This document shows positions 50,878-60,258 of a stretch of 64,000 nt of DNA, in pieces (position 1 is the first letter of the stretch; each line of letters starts with the position of its first letter). Both the position numbers and the translations under genes were made by a program. This DNA comes from Proteiniborus sp. DW1 (lineage in GTDB: Bacteria; Bacillota; Clostridia; Tissierellales; Proteiniboraceae). The stretch spans positions 1 through 64,000 of the forward strand of contig NZ_FMDO01000062.1 in NCBI RefSeq assembly GCF_900095305.1, read 5' to 3'. The notes beneath the pieces are model-generated. The model made no database searches. It saw only the letters and a program-made list of their open reading frames with translations, and was not told the DNA's origin.

Positions 50878-51366
50878 CTATCTAGCACATTCACCTGTTT
50901 TACCTGTTAATATCTCAAGACCATGATGTATACTATCAATAATATATTCTAAAGATTCTCTTACAGCCTTTGGACTTCCAGGCAAATTAACTATAAGTGT
51001 CTCTTTTCGTATTCCTGATGCTGCCCTTGATAGCATAGCTCTTGGTGTAATACTCAAACTATAGTATCTAATGGCTTCTGATATTCCTGGAGCCATTCTA
51101 TCACATACCTTAATAGTTGCTTCTGGAGTTACATCTCTTTTACTAAATCCAGTACCACCTGTAGTTAATATTAAATCTAGCTTCAGTTCATCTGACATAT
51201 GAACCATTTCTCTTGATATACTGTCCTCATCGTCTGGAAGAATAACATACCTCTCAACAGTATACCCCTTTTTCTCCAAAATATCAGAAATAACCTTACC
51301 ACTTAAATCTTCTCTTTCACCTTTTGAGCCTTTATCACTGGCTGTAATTATTCCAACTCTAAACAT
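50878..51366 (-). CDS. Molybdopterin adenylyltransferase (MogA/MoaB family)
   Basis: About 162 residues: RVGIITASDKGSKGEREDLSG, LILTTGGTGFSKRDVTPEAT and NLPGSPKAVRESLEYI. The GGTG loop binds molybdopterin. It adenylates the cofactor before metal insertion by MoeA. The start at 51366 follows GGGGAGG located in the last codons of the ferritin-like gene. Name uncertain between MogA and MoaB, which act on the same step. Confidence 0.93.
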   Translation of the reverse strand: MFRVGIITASDKGSKGEREDLSGKVISDILEKKGYTVERYVILPDDEDSISREMVHMSDELKLDLILTTGGTGFSKRDVTPEATIKVCDRMAPGISEAIRYYSLSITPRAMLSRAASGIRKETLIVNLPGSPKAVRESLEYIIDSIHHGLEILTGKTGECAR

Positions 51367-51368
51367 TT

Positions 51369-51875
51369 TTATCCTCCCCAAGGAAGATTCATATATTCCT
51401 TCATTCTTCTGTCATATTCAGATTTGAATAATCTTTCATGACCATCTTCCCACTCAGCTAATTTATTGAATAAAGTTTTTGCTACTTCATCGTCAGCACT
51501 TTCTGCTGCTTTTCTATAGAATTCCGCATAATCTCTTTCAATTAAATAAGCCATCCTTAGCACAGTTAAATCTGGAATATCAGATTCCATTAAAGTCTCA
51601 GCTATATGTTCAGACTTTTCTCTAGACTCAAAAATATTTTTTTCATCTCTATTAAAGCCCTCTGACTTAATATTAAATGAGTCTGTTTCAAGATATTCCT
51701 CTAATTGTTCTTTTATGAAGTTGTAGTGCTCCATTTCTACATCTGCTAAATCTAAAAATAGCTTTCTTGTAGTTGGATTATTAAACTTTTCTGCTTTTTC
51801 TTTGAAAAAATTATATCCATCAAGCTCCATTTGCATAGCATATTTCATTATTTGCTCATACTTTTTCATAGACAT
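51369..51875 (-). CDS. Ferritin-like diiron protein
   Basis: A 168-residue four-helix protein of the rubrerythrin/ferritin superfamily without a rubredoxin domain. The probable diiron ligands are in MQMELDGYNFFKEKA, DVEMEHYNFIKEQL, LIERDYAEFYRKAA and AEWEDGHERLF, each holding the E or ExxH of the family. It begins immediately after the fdhA stop (GGGAG ribosome site within the fdhA end), so it is co-translated. It may protect the oxygen-sensitive formate dehydrogenase or remove peroxide. That role is inferred from position only. Confidence 0.82.
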   Translation of the reverse strand: MSMKKYEQIMKYAMQMELDGYNFFKEKAEKFNNPTTRKLFLDLADVEMEHYNFIKEQLEEYLETDSFNIKSEGFNRDEKNIFESREKSEHIAETLMESDIPDLTVLRMAYLIERDYAEFYRKAAESADDEVAKTLFNKLAEWEDGHERLFKSEYDRRMKEYMNLPWGG

Positions 51876-51876
51876 C

Positions 51877-54555
51877 TCAGCTCCCTATCTTTTGAATTTT
51901 AACAGCAGCCACTTTAAGCTCTGGTATTTTTGCTATTGAATCTAGTTTACTATTAGTTAGGTAGTTAGCAGCACCTTCAGCAAAGTGGAATGGCATAAAT
52001 AGTACATTTTCTTCTATTATATCAGTTACCTTTGCTGTTGTAGTTATTTCTCCACGTCTTGAAGCTAACTTTACCTTTTCTCCGTGAGATATTCCAAGCT
52101 TAATAGCTGTCGCTTCATTTATTTCAACATAGGATTCAGGAGCTATTCTATTTAGTCCTTCTACTTTACCTGTCATAGTTCTAGTATGATAGTGATACAA
52201 TATTCTTCCTGTCGTAAAGATAAATGGATACTCTGAGTCAGGAGTTTCAGCACTTACTGTATAATCTATTGGCATAAATAAGCCTTTACCTCTTGCAATA
52301 GAAGCCTTATGAAGATATTTTGTACCAGGATGCTCTTTGTCTGGACACGGCCACTGAATGCCAACTTTCTCTAATCTATCATAGCTAATACCCGCATATG
52401 ATGGAGTTACACTAGCTATTTCATCCATTATTTCTGACGGATGGCCATATTTCTTATTATATCCTAGTTTATTCATTATCTCCATAATTATTTGCCAATC
52501 TGGTTTAGATTCTCCAACAGGATTTATTGCTTTTCTAATTCTTTGAACTCTTCTCTCAGTATTAGAAAACGTTCCGTCCTTCTCTGCAAATGATGCGGCA
52601 GGAAGTACTACGTCAGCAAGCTCTGCAGTTTCAGTTAGGAATATGTCCTGAACTACTAGAAAATCAACATTATTTAGAGCTTTTCTTACATGGTTTATAT
52701 CTGGATCAGAAACCATTGGATTTTCTCCCATTATATATAGAAATTTAATGTTTCCATGCTCTGCCCCATCTAAAATTTCAGGTATAGTTAAACCAATTTT
52801 ATTTGAAAGTTTAGCATCCCATGCTTTTTCGAACTTTTCTATTACTTCTGGCTTGAATACCTTTTGGTATCCTGGTAAATCTGATGGTAATCCACCCATA
52901 TCACAAGCACCTTGAACATTGTTTTGTCCTCTAAGTGGATTTACTCCCGCTGATTCTTTTCCTATATTCCCACATAGCAGTGCAAGGTTTGATATAGACA
53001 TAACAGAATGTGTCCCAGTAGTATGCTGTGTAATACCCATTGCATAATATATGCCTGCTTTTTCTGCTTCTGCATATATTAAAGCAGCCTTAATTATGTC
53101 TTCTGCTCTTACTCCACAAATTTTTGCAACTGCTTCTGGTGTATAATCTTTTACAGCTTTAACTAGTTCTTCATAATTTTCTGTTCTTTCTTCTATATAG
53201 GCCTTATCCTGTAAACCTCTTTCTATGATTACATTCATCATAGCATTTAGTAGTGCAATGTTTGTTCCTGGTTTAATTTGAAGATATACATCTGCATAAT
53301 CAGCTAGTTCTATTCTTCTTGGATCTGCTACAATTAGTTTTGCACCTTTTCTTTTAGCTCTCTTAATCATAGTACCTATTACGGGGTGGTTCTCAGTGGT
53401 GTTAGAGCCAATTACAAACATGGCATCAGTATTTAGTATTTCCTGAATGCTATTTGTCATAGCACCACTTCCTAATGTAGTTGCAAGACCTGCAACTGTT
53501 GAGGAGTGTCAGAGGCGCGCACAGTGGTCTACGTTATTAGTTCCTATCACCGCTCTAAATAGCTTCTGGAATAAATAGTTCTCTTCATTAGTACATCTTG
53601 CAGATGTAAGACCAGCTAGTGAGTCTGAACCATGTACTTTTTTAGTTTCTTTTATTTTATCAACAATAAGCTCATATACTTCTTCCCAAGTAGCTTCTTC
53701 AAACTTTCCATTTCTTTTTATAAGAGGTGTCTTAAGTCTATCAGGATGATTAACAAATGGATAAGCAAATTTCCCTTTTACACATAATAAACCATTATTT
53801 GACGGTCCTTTAGCAGGCTCCACTCCTACTACTTTTTCACCTTTTACTATTAAATCCATTTGACAACCTACTCCACAGTAGGAGCATGTAGTTCTAACTT
53901 TTCTTGTTTCCCATAATCTGAATCTTTCCTTTGATTTAGGCTCTAAAGAACCAACTGGACAAACTGAAACACAGTTTCCACAAGATACACATTTTGAATT
54001 CACTAAGCCTTGGTCAAAAGGAGTAGTTACCTTAGTAATAAACCCTCTATCACTTAACCCAATGGCATTTGTGCCCTGTAATTCTGAACATACCCTTACA
54101 CATTTGCCACAAAGTATACACTTGTTAGGGTCACTAATGTAAAAATGATTTGAATCGTCTATTGGGTAGTTTTTCTTTTCACCTTTAAAGCTTCCTTCTG
54201 TAATGTCATATTCATAACAATATTTTTGTAGACTACAAGCTCCAGATTTACTGCAAGTTAGACAATCAAGTGGATGATTTGAAATCATTAGGTTTAGAAT
54301 CTCTCTTCTTGATTTCATTACCTTTTCACTATGAGTTTCTATGACCATGCCTTGCTCTACAAAAGTAGAGCAAGCAGTCATAAGGTTTCTTCTTCCTTCA
54401 ATCTCCACTACACATAATCTACATGCAGCATGGGGTTCTAGTCTATCATCATGACATAAGGTAGGTATTTCTAAGCCAATTTCTTTACATACCTCAAGTA
54501 TTGTTTTGCCTTCTGAAACTTCATACTGTTTCTTATTTATGGTGATAGCAACCAT
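51877..54555 (-). CDS. fdhA: Selenocysteine formate dehydrogenase, catalytic subunit
   Basis: A single 892-codon gene read through an in-frame TGA at 53511-53509, which encodes selenocysteine 349 (context CARL-U-HSSTVAGL, as in FdhF). The N-terminus has a 2Fe-2S domain (Cys34, 45, 48, 62), a His-Cys cluster (NHPLDCLTC, about 95), two [4Fe-4S] motifs (CILCGKC, CVSCGNC) and the [4Fe-4S]/pterin domain (TTCSYCGVGCQM, about 222). The rest is the bis-pterin catalytic domain and C-terminal dinucleotide-binding domain. It oxidises formate or reduces CO2. Probably uses tungsten, given tupABC. Conventional calling would split it in two. Confidence 0.95.
53480..53511 (-). promoter_or_regulatory. UGA codon and SECIS element of fdhA
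   Basis: The TGA (53511-53509) is followed after 12 bases by GTTGCAGGTCTTGCAAC (53496-53480), a 6-bp stem with a GGUCU loop. Both loop and spacing closely match the E. coli fdhF SECIS hairpin that binds SelB. Confidence 0.9.
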
Positions 54556-54560
54556 GACTT

Positions 54561-55508
54561 TTATTCCCCCTTACCATCTTTGCCTTCAACTACAGCAATC
54601 TTTTCCATGATATCCGTTAAGTTTAATATGTTGATCCAGTTGTCTTCGATGAACTTTCCATCTTGCTTTGTAAAAGGCTGTTGAGGGCTATCAACATGTA
54701 ATAATTCAGTGGTCAACCTTCCCTTTAAGCATAAAGGTCTACCCCCACTAGGTTTCTTAGCCTTTAGTGCAACATTTTGCCCATTCTTTTTCATGACCTC
54801 AAAGTCACAGCCATAATCACATCTGTTACATGTCACTTTTTCTGTTTCGAATTCCCATATCCTTCCTATGGATGTAGCCCTTCTATCTATAAGGGCTCCT
54901 GTTGGGCATACAGATACACATCTATTGCATGAAACACATTTAGACTCTTCTAAGCTAAAACCTGCATCTGCTACAACCCTAGTTGCAAATCCTCTCTCTG
55001 CAAATGATAGTACTTGTCTATCAGAAACTTCTGCACAGGTTCTTATGCATTTACTACATAGTATACACTTGCTGCCATCCCTTAAAATATAAGGACTAGA
55101 CGTATCAGTAAATTCTTTCCTTCTTGCACCTTGGTGCTCTCTAAACTTGACATCATATCTATAAGAATATCTTTGCAGTAGACATTCACCAGCCTTTTCA
55201 CAAGTTAAGCAATCATTAGGATGATTATCCAGTAATAGTTGGAGAATAGTTCTTCTCATTTTAACTACCTTTTCACTTTCAGTGTAGACAACCATCCCTT
55301 CTGATACTAAGGTAGAGCATGATGTTTGAAGCTTTGGACTTCCCTTTATCTCAACTATACATAGTCTACATGAGGATACTATTTCCAAATCTTTATCATA
55401 ACAAAGGGCTGGAATTTCGATGCCAAGCTTTTCAGCAGCCTGTAGTATGGTAAAGTTATTAGGTACTGTGACTTTTTGTTCATCTATAGTCAATGTAACA
55501 TAGTTCAT
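54561..55508 (-). CDS. NuoG-like ferredoxin subunit (HylA-type)
   Basis: A 315-residue iron-sulfur protein. Order: 2Fe-2S domain (about 1-80; CYDKDLEIVSSCRLCIVE), His-Cys cluster region (NHPNDCLTCEKAGECLLQ), two [4Fe-4S] motifs (CILCSKCIRTC and CVSCNRCVSVCP), then a short [4Fe-4S] pterin-type domain (CNRCDYGCDFEV and GRPLCLKGR). It lacks any pterin catalytic domain, so it works as an electron wire, as a truncated NuoG. It lies five bases upstream of fdhA. The subunit pattern agrees with the bifurcating formate dehydrogenase described from Clostridium acidurici. Confidence 0.88.
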   Translation of the reverse strand: MNYVTLTIDEQKVTVPNNFTILQAAEKLGIEIPALCYDKDLEIVSSCRLCIVEIKGSPKLQTSCSTLVSEGMVVYTESEKVVKMRRTILQLLLDNHPNDCLTCEKAGECLLQRYSYRYDVKFREHQGARRKEFTDTSSPYILRDGSKCILCSKCIRTCAEVSDRQVLSFAERGFATRVVADAGFSLEESKCVSCNRCVSVCPTGALIDRRATSIGRIWEFETEKVTCNRCDYGCDFEVMKKNGQNVALKAKKPSGGRPLCLKGRLTTELLHVDSPQQPFTKQDGKFIEDNWINILNLTDIMEKIAVVEGKDGKGE

Positions 55509-55525
55509 TTCCTATCCTCCTATTT

Positions 55526-57316
55526 TTATCTTTTGATTATTGCATTTATTGGACAAGCTGCTTGACATGCTCCACATTTAATACATTTTTCAGAATCAAT
55601 TATGTGTAGTTCTTTCACCTTTCCTGAAATACATGAAACTGGGCAATTTCTAGCACATTTTGTACAACCAATACACTTATCTGTAATATAGTATTGTAAT
55701 AGTGATTGACATGCACCAGCAGGACATTTTTTATCATGTACGTGAGCTTCATACTCATGTCTGAAATATTGAAGCGTCGATAATACAGGATTCGGAGCTG
55801 TCTGACCTAGTCCACAAAGTGAAGCTGACTTTATAGTTTCAGCTAAGTTTTCAAGCTTATCTATATCTTCTGGTTCTCCTTCTCCGCTTGTTATTTTTTC
55901 TAATAACTCAAGCATTCTCTTTGTACCTTCTCTACATGGAGTACACTTACCACATGACTCTTCTACTGTAAAGTCAAGGAAAAATCTTGCTATATCAACC
56001 ATACATGTATCTTCATCCATAACTATCATTCCACCAGAACCCATCATAGAGCCTAGTGCAACAAGCGTTTCATATTCTATAGGGGTATCTAAATGTTCTG
56101 CTGTAAGACATCCACCTGATGGTCCACCAGTTTGAACTGCCTTAAATGCTTTACCATTTGGTATTCCACCACCTATATCATAAATAACTTCTCTCAAGGT
56201 TGTCCCCATAGGTATCTCAACTAATCCTGTGTTGTTTATTTTTCCTCCTAATGCAAATACTTTAGTTCCTGGAGACTTTTCTGTACCTACTGCTTTAAAC
56301 CATTCTGGTCCATTTAATATGATTTTAGGAATGTTCGCAAAGGTTTCAACGTTATTTATTAGTGTAGGCTTTTGCCATAATCCTTTATTGGCTGGGAATG
56401 GTGGTTTATTTCTAGGCATTCCTCTTTCACCTTCAATAGATGCAATAAGAGCTGTCTCCTCACCACATACGAAGGCACCAGCACCAAGTCTGATTTCCAT
56501 GTCAAAGCTAAAATCTGTGCCAAAAATATTTTTTCCAAGTAATCCATGCTCCCTAGCTTGGTCTATTGCAATCTGTAATCTCTTAACAGCTATTGGATAT
56601 TCTGCTCTTATATACACATATCCTTGGTTTGAGCCAATAGCATAACCAGCAATAGTCATAGCTTCTACAAGAGCATGAGGGTCTCCCTCTAGAATACTTC
56701 TATCCATAAATGCACCTGGATCTCCCTCGTCAGCATTACATACAACATATTTTTGATCTCCTTTCGCATCAGCAGCAAACTGCCACTTTAATCCTGTAGG
56801 AAATCCTGCTCCTCCCCTACCGCGTAAACCTGAAGCCTTAATAGTATCTATAACTTGCCCAGGTGTCATTTCAGTTATTGCTTTTCCTAAAGCCTCGTAT
56901 CCATTATAGGCAATATATTCTGTAATATCTTCAGGATTAATAACACCACAGTGACTTAATGCAATTCTCTTTTGCTTACTATAAAAGTCTACTTGATTAA
57001 TAGATTTGATTACGTTTTCCTCTACTGCATCTTTATATAATAACCTTTTAACTATTCTTCCTTTATATAGGTGTTCTTCCACTATTTCATCTACATCTTC
57101 AATTTTTATATGGCTATAAAAAGCCCCTTCTGGATAAACTATTACTATAGGTCCTGCTTCACAAAGTCCAAAGCATCCAGTTCTAACAACTTTTATTTCA
57201 TTATCAAGTCCTCTTGCCTTTAACACTTCATTGAATTTCTCTTCTATTTTATCTGACCTTGAAGAAGTACAACCTGTACCTCCACATATCAAGACATGCG
57301 ATCTGAACATTTCCAT
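55526..57316 (-). CDS. NuoF-like NAD(P)H/FMN subunit (HylB-type)
   Basis: About 596 residues. N-terminal thioredoxin-like 2Fe-2S domain (LICGGTGCTSSRS, RTGCFGLCEAGP), then the NuoF core: GRGGAGFPTGLKW (NADH/FMN), CNADEGDPGAFMDRSILE, GAGAFVCGEETALIASIEG, and the [4Fe-4S] motif SCGKCTPCREG; the C-terminus carries two ferredoxin-type clusters, CIGCTKCARNCP and CIKCGACQAACP. This domain set is shared by electron-bifurcating hydrogenases and formate dehydrogenases. The start at 57316 follows GGGGGG by six bases. It would reduce NAD and ferredoxin together from formate, or run backwards. Confidence 0.93.
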   Translation of the reverse strand: MEMFRSHVLICGGTGCTSSRSDKIEEKFNEVLKARGLDNEIKVVRTGCFGLCEAGPIVIVYPEGAFYSHIKIEDVDEIVEEHLYKGRIVKRLLYKDAVEENVIKSINQVDFYSKQKRIALSHCGVINPEDITEYIAYNGYEALGKAITEMTPGQVIDTIKASGLRGRGGAGFPTGLKWQFAADAKGDQKYVVCNADEGDPGAFMDRSILEGDPHALVEAMTIAGYAIGSNQGYVYIRAEYPIAVKRLQIAIDQAREHGLLGKNIFGTDFSFDMEIRLGAGAFVCGEETALIASIEGERGMPRNKPPFPANKGLWQKPTLINNVETFANIPKIILNGPEWFKAVGTEKSPGTKVFALGGKINNTGLVEIPMGTTLREVIYDIGGGIPNGKAFKAVQTGGPSGGCLTAEHLDTPIEYETLVALGSMMGSGGMIVMDEDTCMVDIARFFLDFTVEESCGKCTPCREGTKRMLELLEKITSGEGEPEDIDKLENLAETIKSASLCGLGQTAPNPVLSTLQYFRHEYEAHVHDKKCPAGACQSLLQYYITDKCIGCTKCARNCPVSCISGKVKELHIIDSEKCIKCGACQAACPINAIIKR

Positions 57317-57527
57317 TATTTTCCCCCCTGCTTTGTTTGATTCAAATATTTTAAAGTTCATAACATATTGCCTAACAAAAGATGCTAACTATTTTAATGA
57401 ATAAAATTCATTTTGCTTGTTTTTTAGATTATCATAGTCTATGTATATAGAATAGATAGTCTAAAATACTATACTAGTTCTAATTTGGATTTTGTTATTT
57501 ATGATTATTAATTATTGCTTATACTTC

Positions 57528-57899
57528 TTAAATATTTTCTTGTGCTCCAATAGTATATTCTTTTACAATTCTATTATTTACAATATGCTCTGCAATAACT
57601 TTTCTTGCTTTCTCAGGATCCATATTTACGTAGGTAACCTTTTCCTCACCATTTCTATATACTTCAACTATGGGTTCAAGTCTACAAACGCCTATACAAC
57701 CTGTTTGTGTAATAGTTACATCTTTTAGCTTTCTCTTGTTAACCTCTTCAACAAGTGCCATAAGTACAGGTCTTGCTCCTGCTGAAATACCACATGTTGC
57801 CATTCCTACTACTATTCTAGTACTTGATTCTTCATTTCTTAAGTCAATCTTTTCTAAAGCTTCTTCTCTGATTTTTTTCAATTCTTCTAAAGATTTCAT
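57528..57899 (-). CDS. Thioredoxin-like 2Fe-2S ferredoxin (HndB-like)
   Basis: A 123-residue protein: an N-terminal helix (MKSLEELKKIREEALEKI), then a NuoE-type 2Fe-2S fold with ligands in VVGMATCGISAGA and TQTGCIGVCRLEP. It resembles the HndB subunit of NADP-reducing hydrogenases. It stands between the NuoE-like and NuoF-like genes with gaps of about 150-165 bases. Probably an extra electron-transfer subunit of the formate dehydrogenase complex. Confidence 0.87.
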   Translation of the reverse strand: MKSLEELKKIREEALEKIDLRNEESSTRIVVGMATCGISAGARPVLMALVEEVNKRKLKDVTITQTGCIGVCRLEPIVEVYRNGEEKVTYVNMDPEKARKVIAEHIVNNRIVKEYTIGAQENI

Positions 57900-58050
57900 A
57901 AATACACCCCCAAAGCTTTTATCAAAATTATAACTTAACTAATTTAACTATTGAATTAATTTTGTGATACTATATTTTACTCTACTATTTTTTATAATTT
58001 TCTAGTCATAAATACACATAGTAAGATGATTTAGTTTGAGTACTAGATAC

Positions 58051-58539
58051 TTATTTTAAGTATTTCTCAAGAATCCCCTCTACCTCTTCTGCCTTCAATC
58101 TTCCATATACATCCTCATTTATTGTAATTACTGGCGCTAATCCACATGCTCCTATACATCTAGTTGCTTGTAGTGAGAATTTTCTATCTGGTGTTGTTCC
58201 TCCTACCTGAACATTAAGCTTTTCTTTTATCTTGTCAAGTATTGCTTGTGAGCCTTTTACATAACAAGCTGTACCTAAACATACTCCAATTTGATATTGA
58301 CCTTTTGGTATTAATGTGAATTGTGAATAGAATGTTACTACACCGTATATCTCTGCAAGCGGTACATTTAGACCTTCAGAAATTATGGTTTGAACTTCAA
58401 TTGGCAAATACCCAAATAAATCCTGTGCCTCATGAAGTACAGGCATTACTGCTCCCTTGGTATCCTTATGCTTTTCAATTATTTTTTGCAGTTCTTTTAT
58501 TTTTTCTTCGTTTTGTTTCCAATCAAACTTAAAATCCAT
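58051..58539 (-). CDS. NuoE-like 2Fe-2S subunit (HylC-type)
   Basis: A 162-residue NuoE-family subunit. Helical N-terminal part with GAVMPVLHEAQDLFGYLP and VTFYSQFTLIPKGQYQIGVC, then ligands in CLGTACYVKGSQ and ATRCIGACGLAP for one 2Fe-2S cluster. First gene of the formate dehydrogenase run, so transcription likely begins in the 470-base gap upstream. Genes for subunits E, B-type ferredoxin, F, G-like and FdhA follow in order on the same strand. Confidence 0.93.
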   Translation of the reverse strand: MDFKFDWKQNEEKIKELQKIIEKHKDTKGAVMPVLHEAQDLFGYLPIEVQTIISEGLNVPLAEIYGVVTFYSQFTLIPKGQYQIGVCLGTACYVKGSQAILDKIKEKLNVQVGGTTPDRKFSLQATRCIGACGLAPVITINEDVYGRLKAEEVEGILEKYLK

Positions 58540-59010
58540 TTAATAAAACCCCCTTTTAAATTTTTTAAAAACAAAATCCCACTTTAATTTTTGTGTAAGT
58601 TTAAGTTAGCAAAAATATACAGTTGTATTCAAAATGTCCATGAAAGCAGCTAAGATTAGACAGGTTTAGGTAGGTTAAAATGATTTTTACTTCAGCTGAA
58701 AGCTTAACTTTTTATGACTAGCACATTGCAGTAGTTATTTATCATGAGTTTATTTAAATCTTTTGTTTTGATACCATTAGATATTAGTTTCACTTGTATT
58801 TTTTAGAAGGAAACCGCAGTACAAACCTTAATTTATAGACCTTGGTAACCTTCAAAAATACAAAGATATTATACATTAGTATCTAGTAGCTGTCAATCTC
58901 TCAGCCCTTCTATGCAAGTAATTTTAATCATTTTAGTATTTGTTAAGAAATATCAATAAAATGGAGGTTCTTAGAGGAAGCAATATTATCCTAATGCCTC
59001 TCTTTTAAAT
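58540..59010. other. Gap upstream of formate dehydrogenase genes
   Basis: 471 bases without a gene. A hairpin at 58806-58853 (GAAGG-AA-ACC with GGT-AA-CCTTC) sits about 270-315 bases upstream of the NuoE-like start and could be part of a structured leader. The formate dehydrogenase promoter should be here but no strong -35/-10 pair is visible. I cannot match the hairpin to the Moco riboswitch. Confidence 0.4.
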
Positions 59011-59907
59011 TTAATATTTAATAACACCTTCCATTACTATTACAGCCTGACCACCTACTTTAACAATGTCATGATTTTCTGATTCATAAATTTCACATTG
59101 TATCTTACTTGGTCTGTTCATATATTGCCCTTGATTTACAGTTAATGAGTTTGTCCTTAGCATGTTGTTTCGTTTCATATAGTATATTAATGCTCCATTG
59201 GCTGTTCCTGTAGCAGCCTCCTCATATATACCAAGTGAAGGTGCAAAGTTCCTACAATGAACCTCATTCTCTTTTGAGTTATCTAAAGTGAAAACATGCA
59301 TTCCTATTGATTTTTTACTAATACAGTAATTGTCCATCTTTTCAAAATCTATTTTTAATGATTCTAATGCCTCCATATCCTTAACAGGAACAATGATATC
59401 CTTTAATCCTGTACTTATTATTTCTGGTTTCAAATCATAGCCTCTTATTCCAATTTGCTCTTTATAGATACCTAGTATATTTGATATTTTTTCTATTTCA
59501 TCGACCTGACCAAAAACTTCAGGACTACCTTGATGCATTAAAACCTTAATAATTTCATCATTTTCAAAATATAACTCTACTGGAAGTAGACCGGATTTTG
59601 TTTTCTGTGTAATAAGAGCTTTGCTTCTATCTTCATTTCTAATGTATCCTTTTGTACCTAGAACATAAAAAGTAGCTATAGTAGCATGTCCACATAGAGC
59701 CACCTCACATTTAGGCGTAAAGAATCTAACCTCAAACAAGTTATTATCTAACTTTTTTACAAATGCTGTTTCTGAAAGATTCATTTCACTTGCAATTTTT
59801 TGCATATCTTGCTCAGATAGATTTTTCGCATCTGGAACTACACCAGCAGGATTACCTCCAAAAGGCCTATCTGTAAAGGCATCTACTTGATAAATTATAA
59901 CCTCCAT
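59011..59907 (-). CDS. PhzF-family isomerase/epimerase-like protein
   Basis: A 298-residue protein of the PhzF superfamily (diaminopimelate-epimerase fold). IYQVDAFTDRPFGGNPAGVV at the start, then MNLSETAFVKK with the catalytic-type Glu, RFFTPKCEVALCGHATIAT and a C-terminal EEAATGTANGALIYYM. The superfamily includes PhzF and many uncharacterised members; substrates are rarely predictable. It is the boundary gene between the formate dehydrogenase run and the partition genes, with own flanks. No functional link to the purine genes is evident. Confidence 0.92.
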   Translation of the reverse strand: MEVIIYQVDAFTDRPFGGNPAGVVPDAKNLSEQDMQKIASEMNLSETAFVKKLDNNLFEVRFFTPKCEVALCGHATIATFYVLGTKGYIRNEDRSKALITQKTKSGLLPVELYFENDEIIKVLMHQGSPEVFGQVDEIEKISNILGIYKEQIGIRGYDLKPEIISTGLKDIIVPVKDMEALESLKIDFEKMDNYCISKKSIGMHVFTLDNSKENEVHCRNFAPSLGIYEEAATGTANGALIYYMKRNNMLRTNSLTVNQGQYMNRPSKIQCEIYESENHDIVKVGGQAVIVMEGVIKY

Positions 59908-60068
59908 CTATGTTTTCCTCCTAAAATGAAGTTTCACTTCGTACTATTTAATAATTATATCAGAAATATGTTAGTTTACATATGGAATTAATTGTCGATG
60001 GTTTTACAAAAAGAAAAGGATTTAGATAAACTAATCCCTATGAATATATTCATTTAGTGGGATATTTA

Positions 60069-60084
60069 TGTTTCACGTGAAACA
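60069..60084. promoter_or_regulatory. parS: parS site 1
   Basis: TGTTTCACGTGAAACA, the exact palindromic ParB/Spo0J binding consensus of Firmicutes, 175 bases downstream of the parB stop. Confidence 0.95.
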
Positions 60085-60186
60085 ATTTTACGAAAGCAAA
60101 TAAGACCGCATGCTAAACACATGCTATATTTTTAATGATTTAACTAATTGATATCTTTTTTTGCAAGCCACATATTTTATGATGCC

Positions 60187-60232
60187 TAATATTTAATAAA
60201 ATGTTTCACGTGAAACATTTTATTAAATATTA
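60187..60232. promoter_or_regulatory. parS: parS site 2 within a 46-bp perfect palindrome
   Basis: The core at 60202-60217 is again TGTTTCACGTGAAACA; flanking A/T sequence extends the symmetry to 46 bases. Its right edge is 26 bases from the parB stop, so in RNA it would be a strong hairpin at the 3' end of the parAB message and may double as a terminator. Confidence 0.93.
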
Positions 60233-60258
60233 AGATAGATTTAAAGCAGAATGAAATT

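Larger units (their letters stand above)
59908..60258. other. Gap containing two parS sites
   Basis: 351 bases between parB and the PhzF gene with no coding signal; two exact parS sequences are present (60069-60084 and 60202-60217), one of them within a longer palindrome that abuts the parB stop. Confidence 0.85.

Noticed and set aside
53461-53511. Apparent nonsense mutation or gene split in formate dehydrogenase
   Set aside because: The TGA is at the selenocysteine position and is followed by a well-formed SECIS hairpin; the downstream frame continues the conserved sequence without a gap.
58806-58853. Moco riboswitch before formate dehydrogenase genes
   Set aside because: Only a simple hairpin is visible; I cannot match the conserved Moco RNA features.
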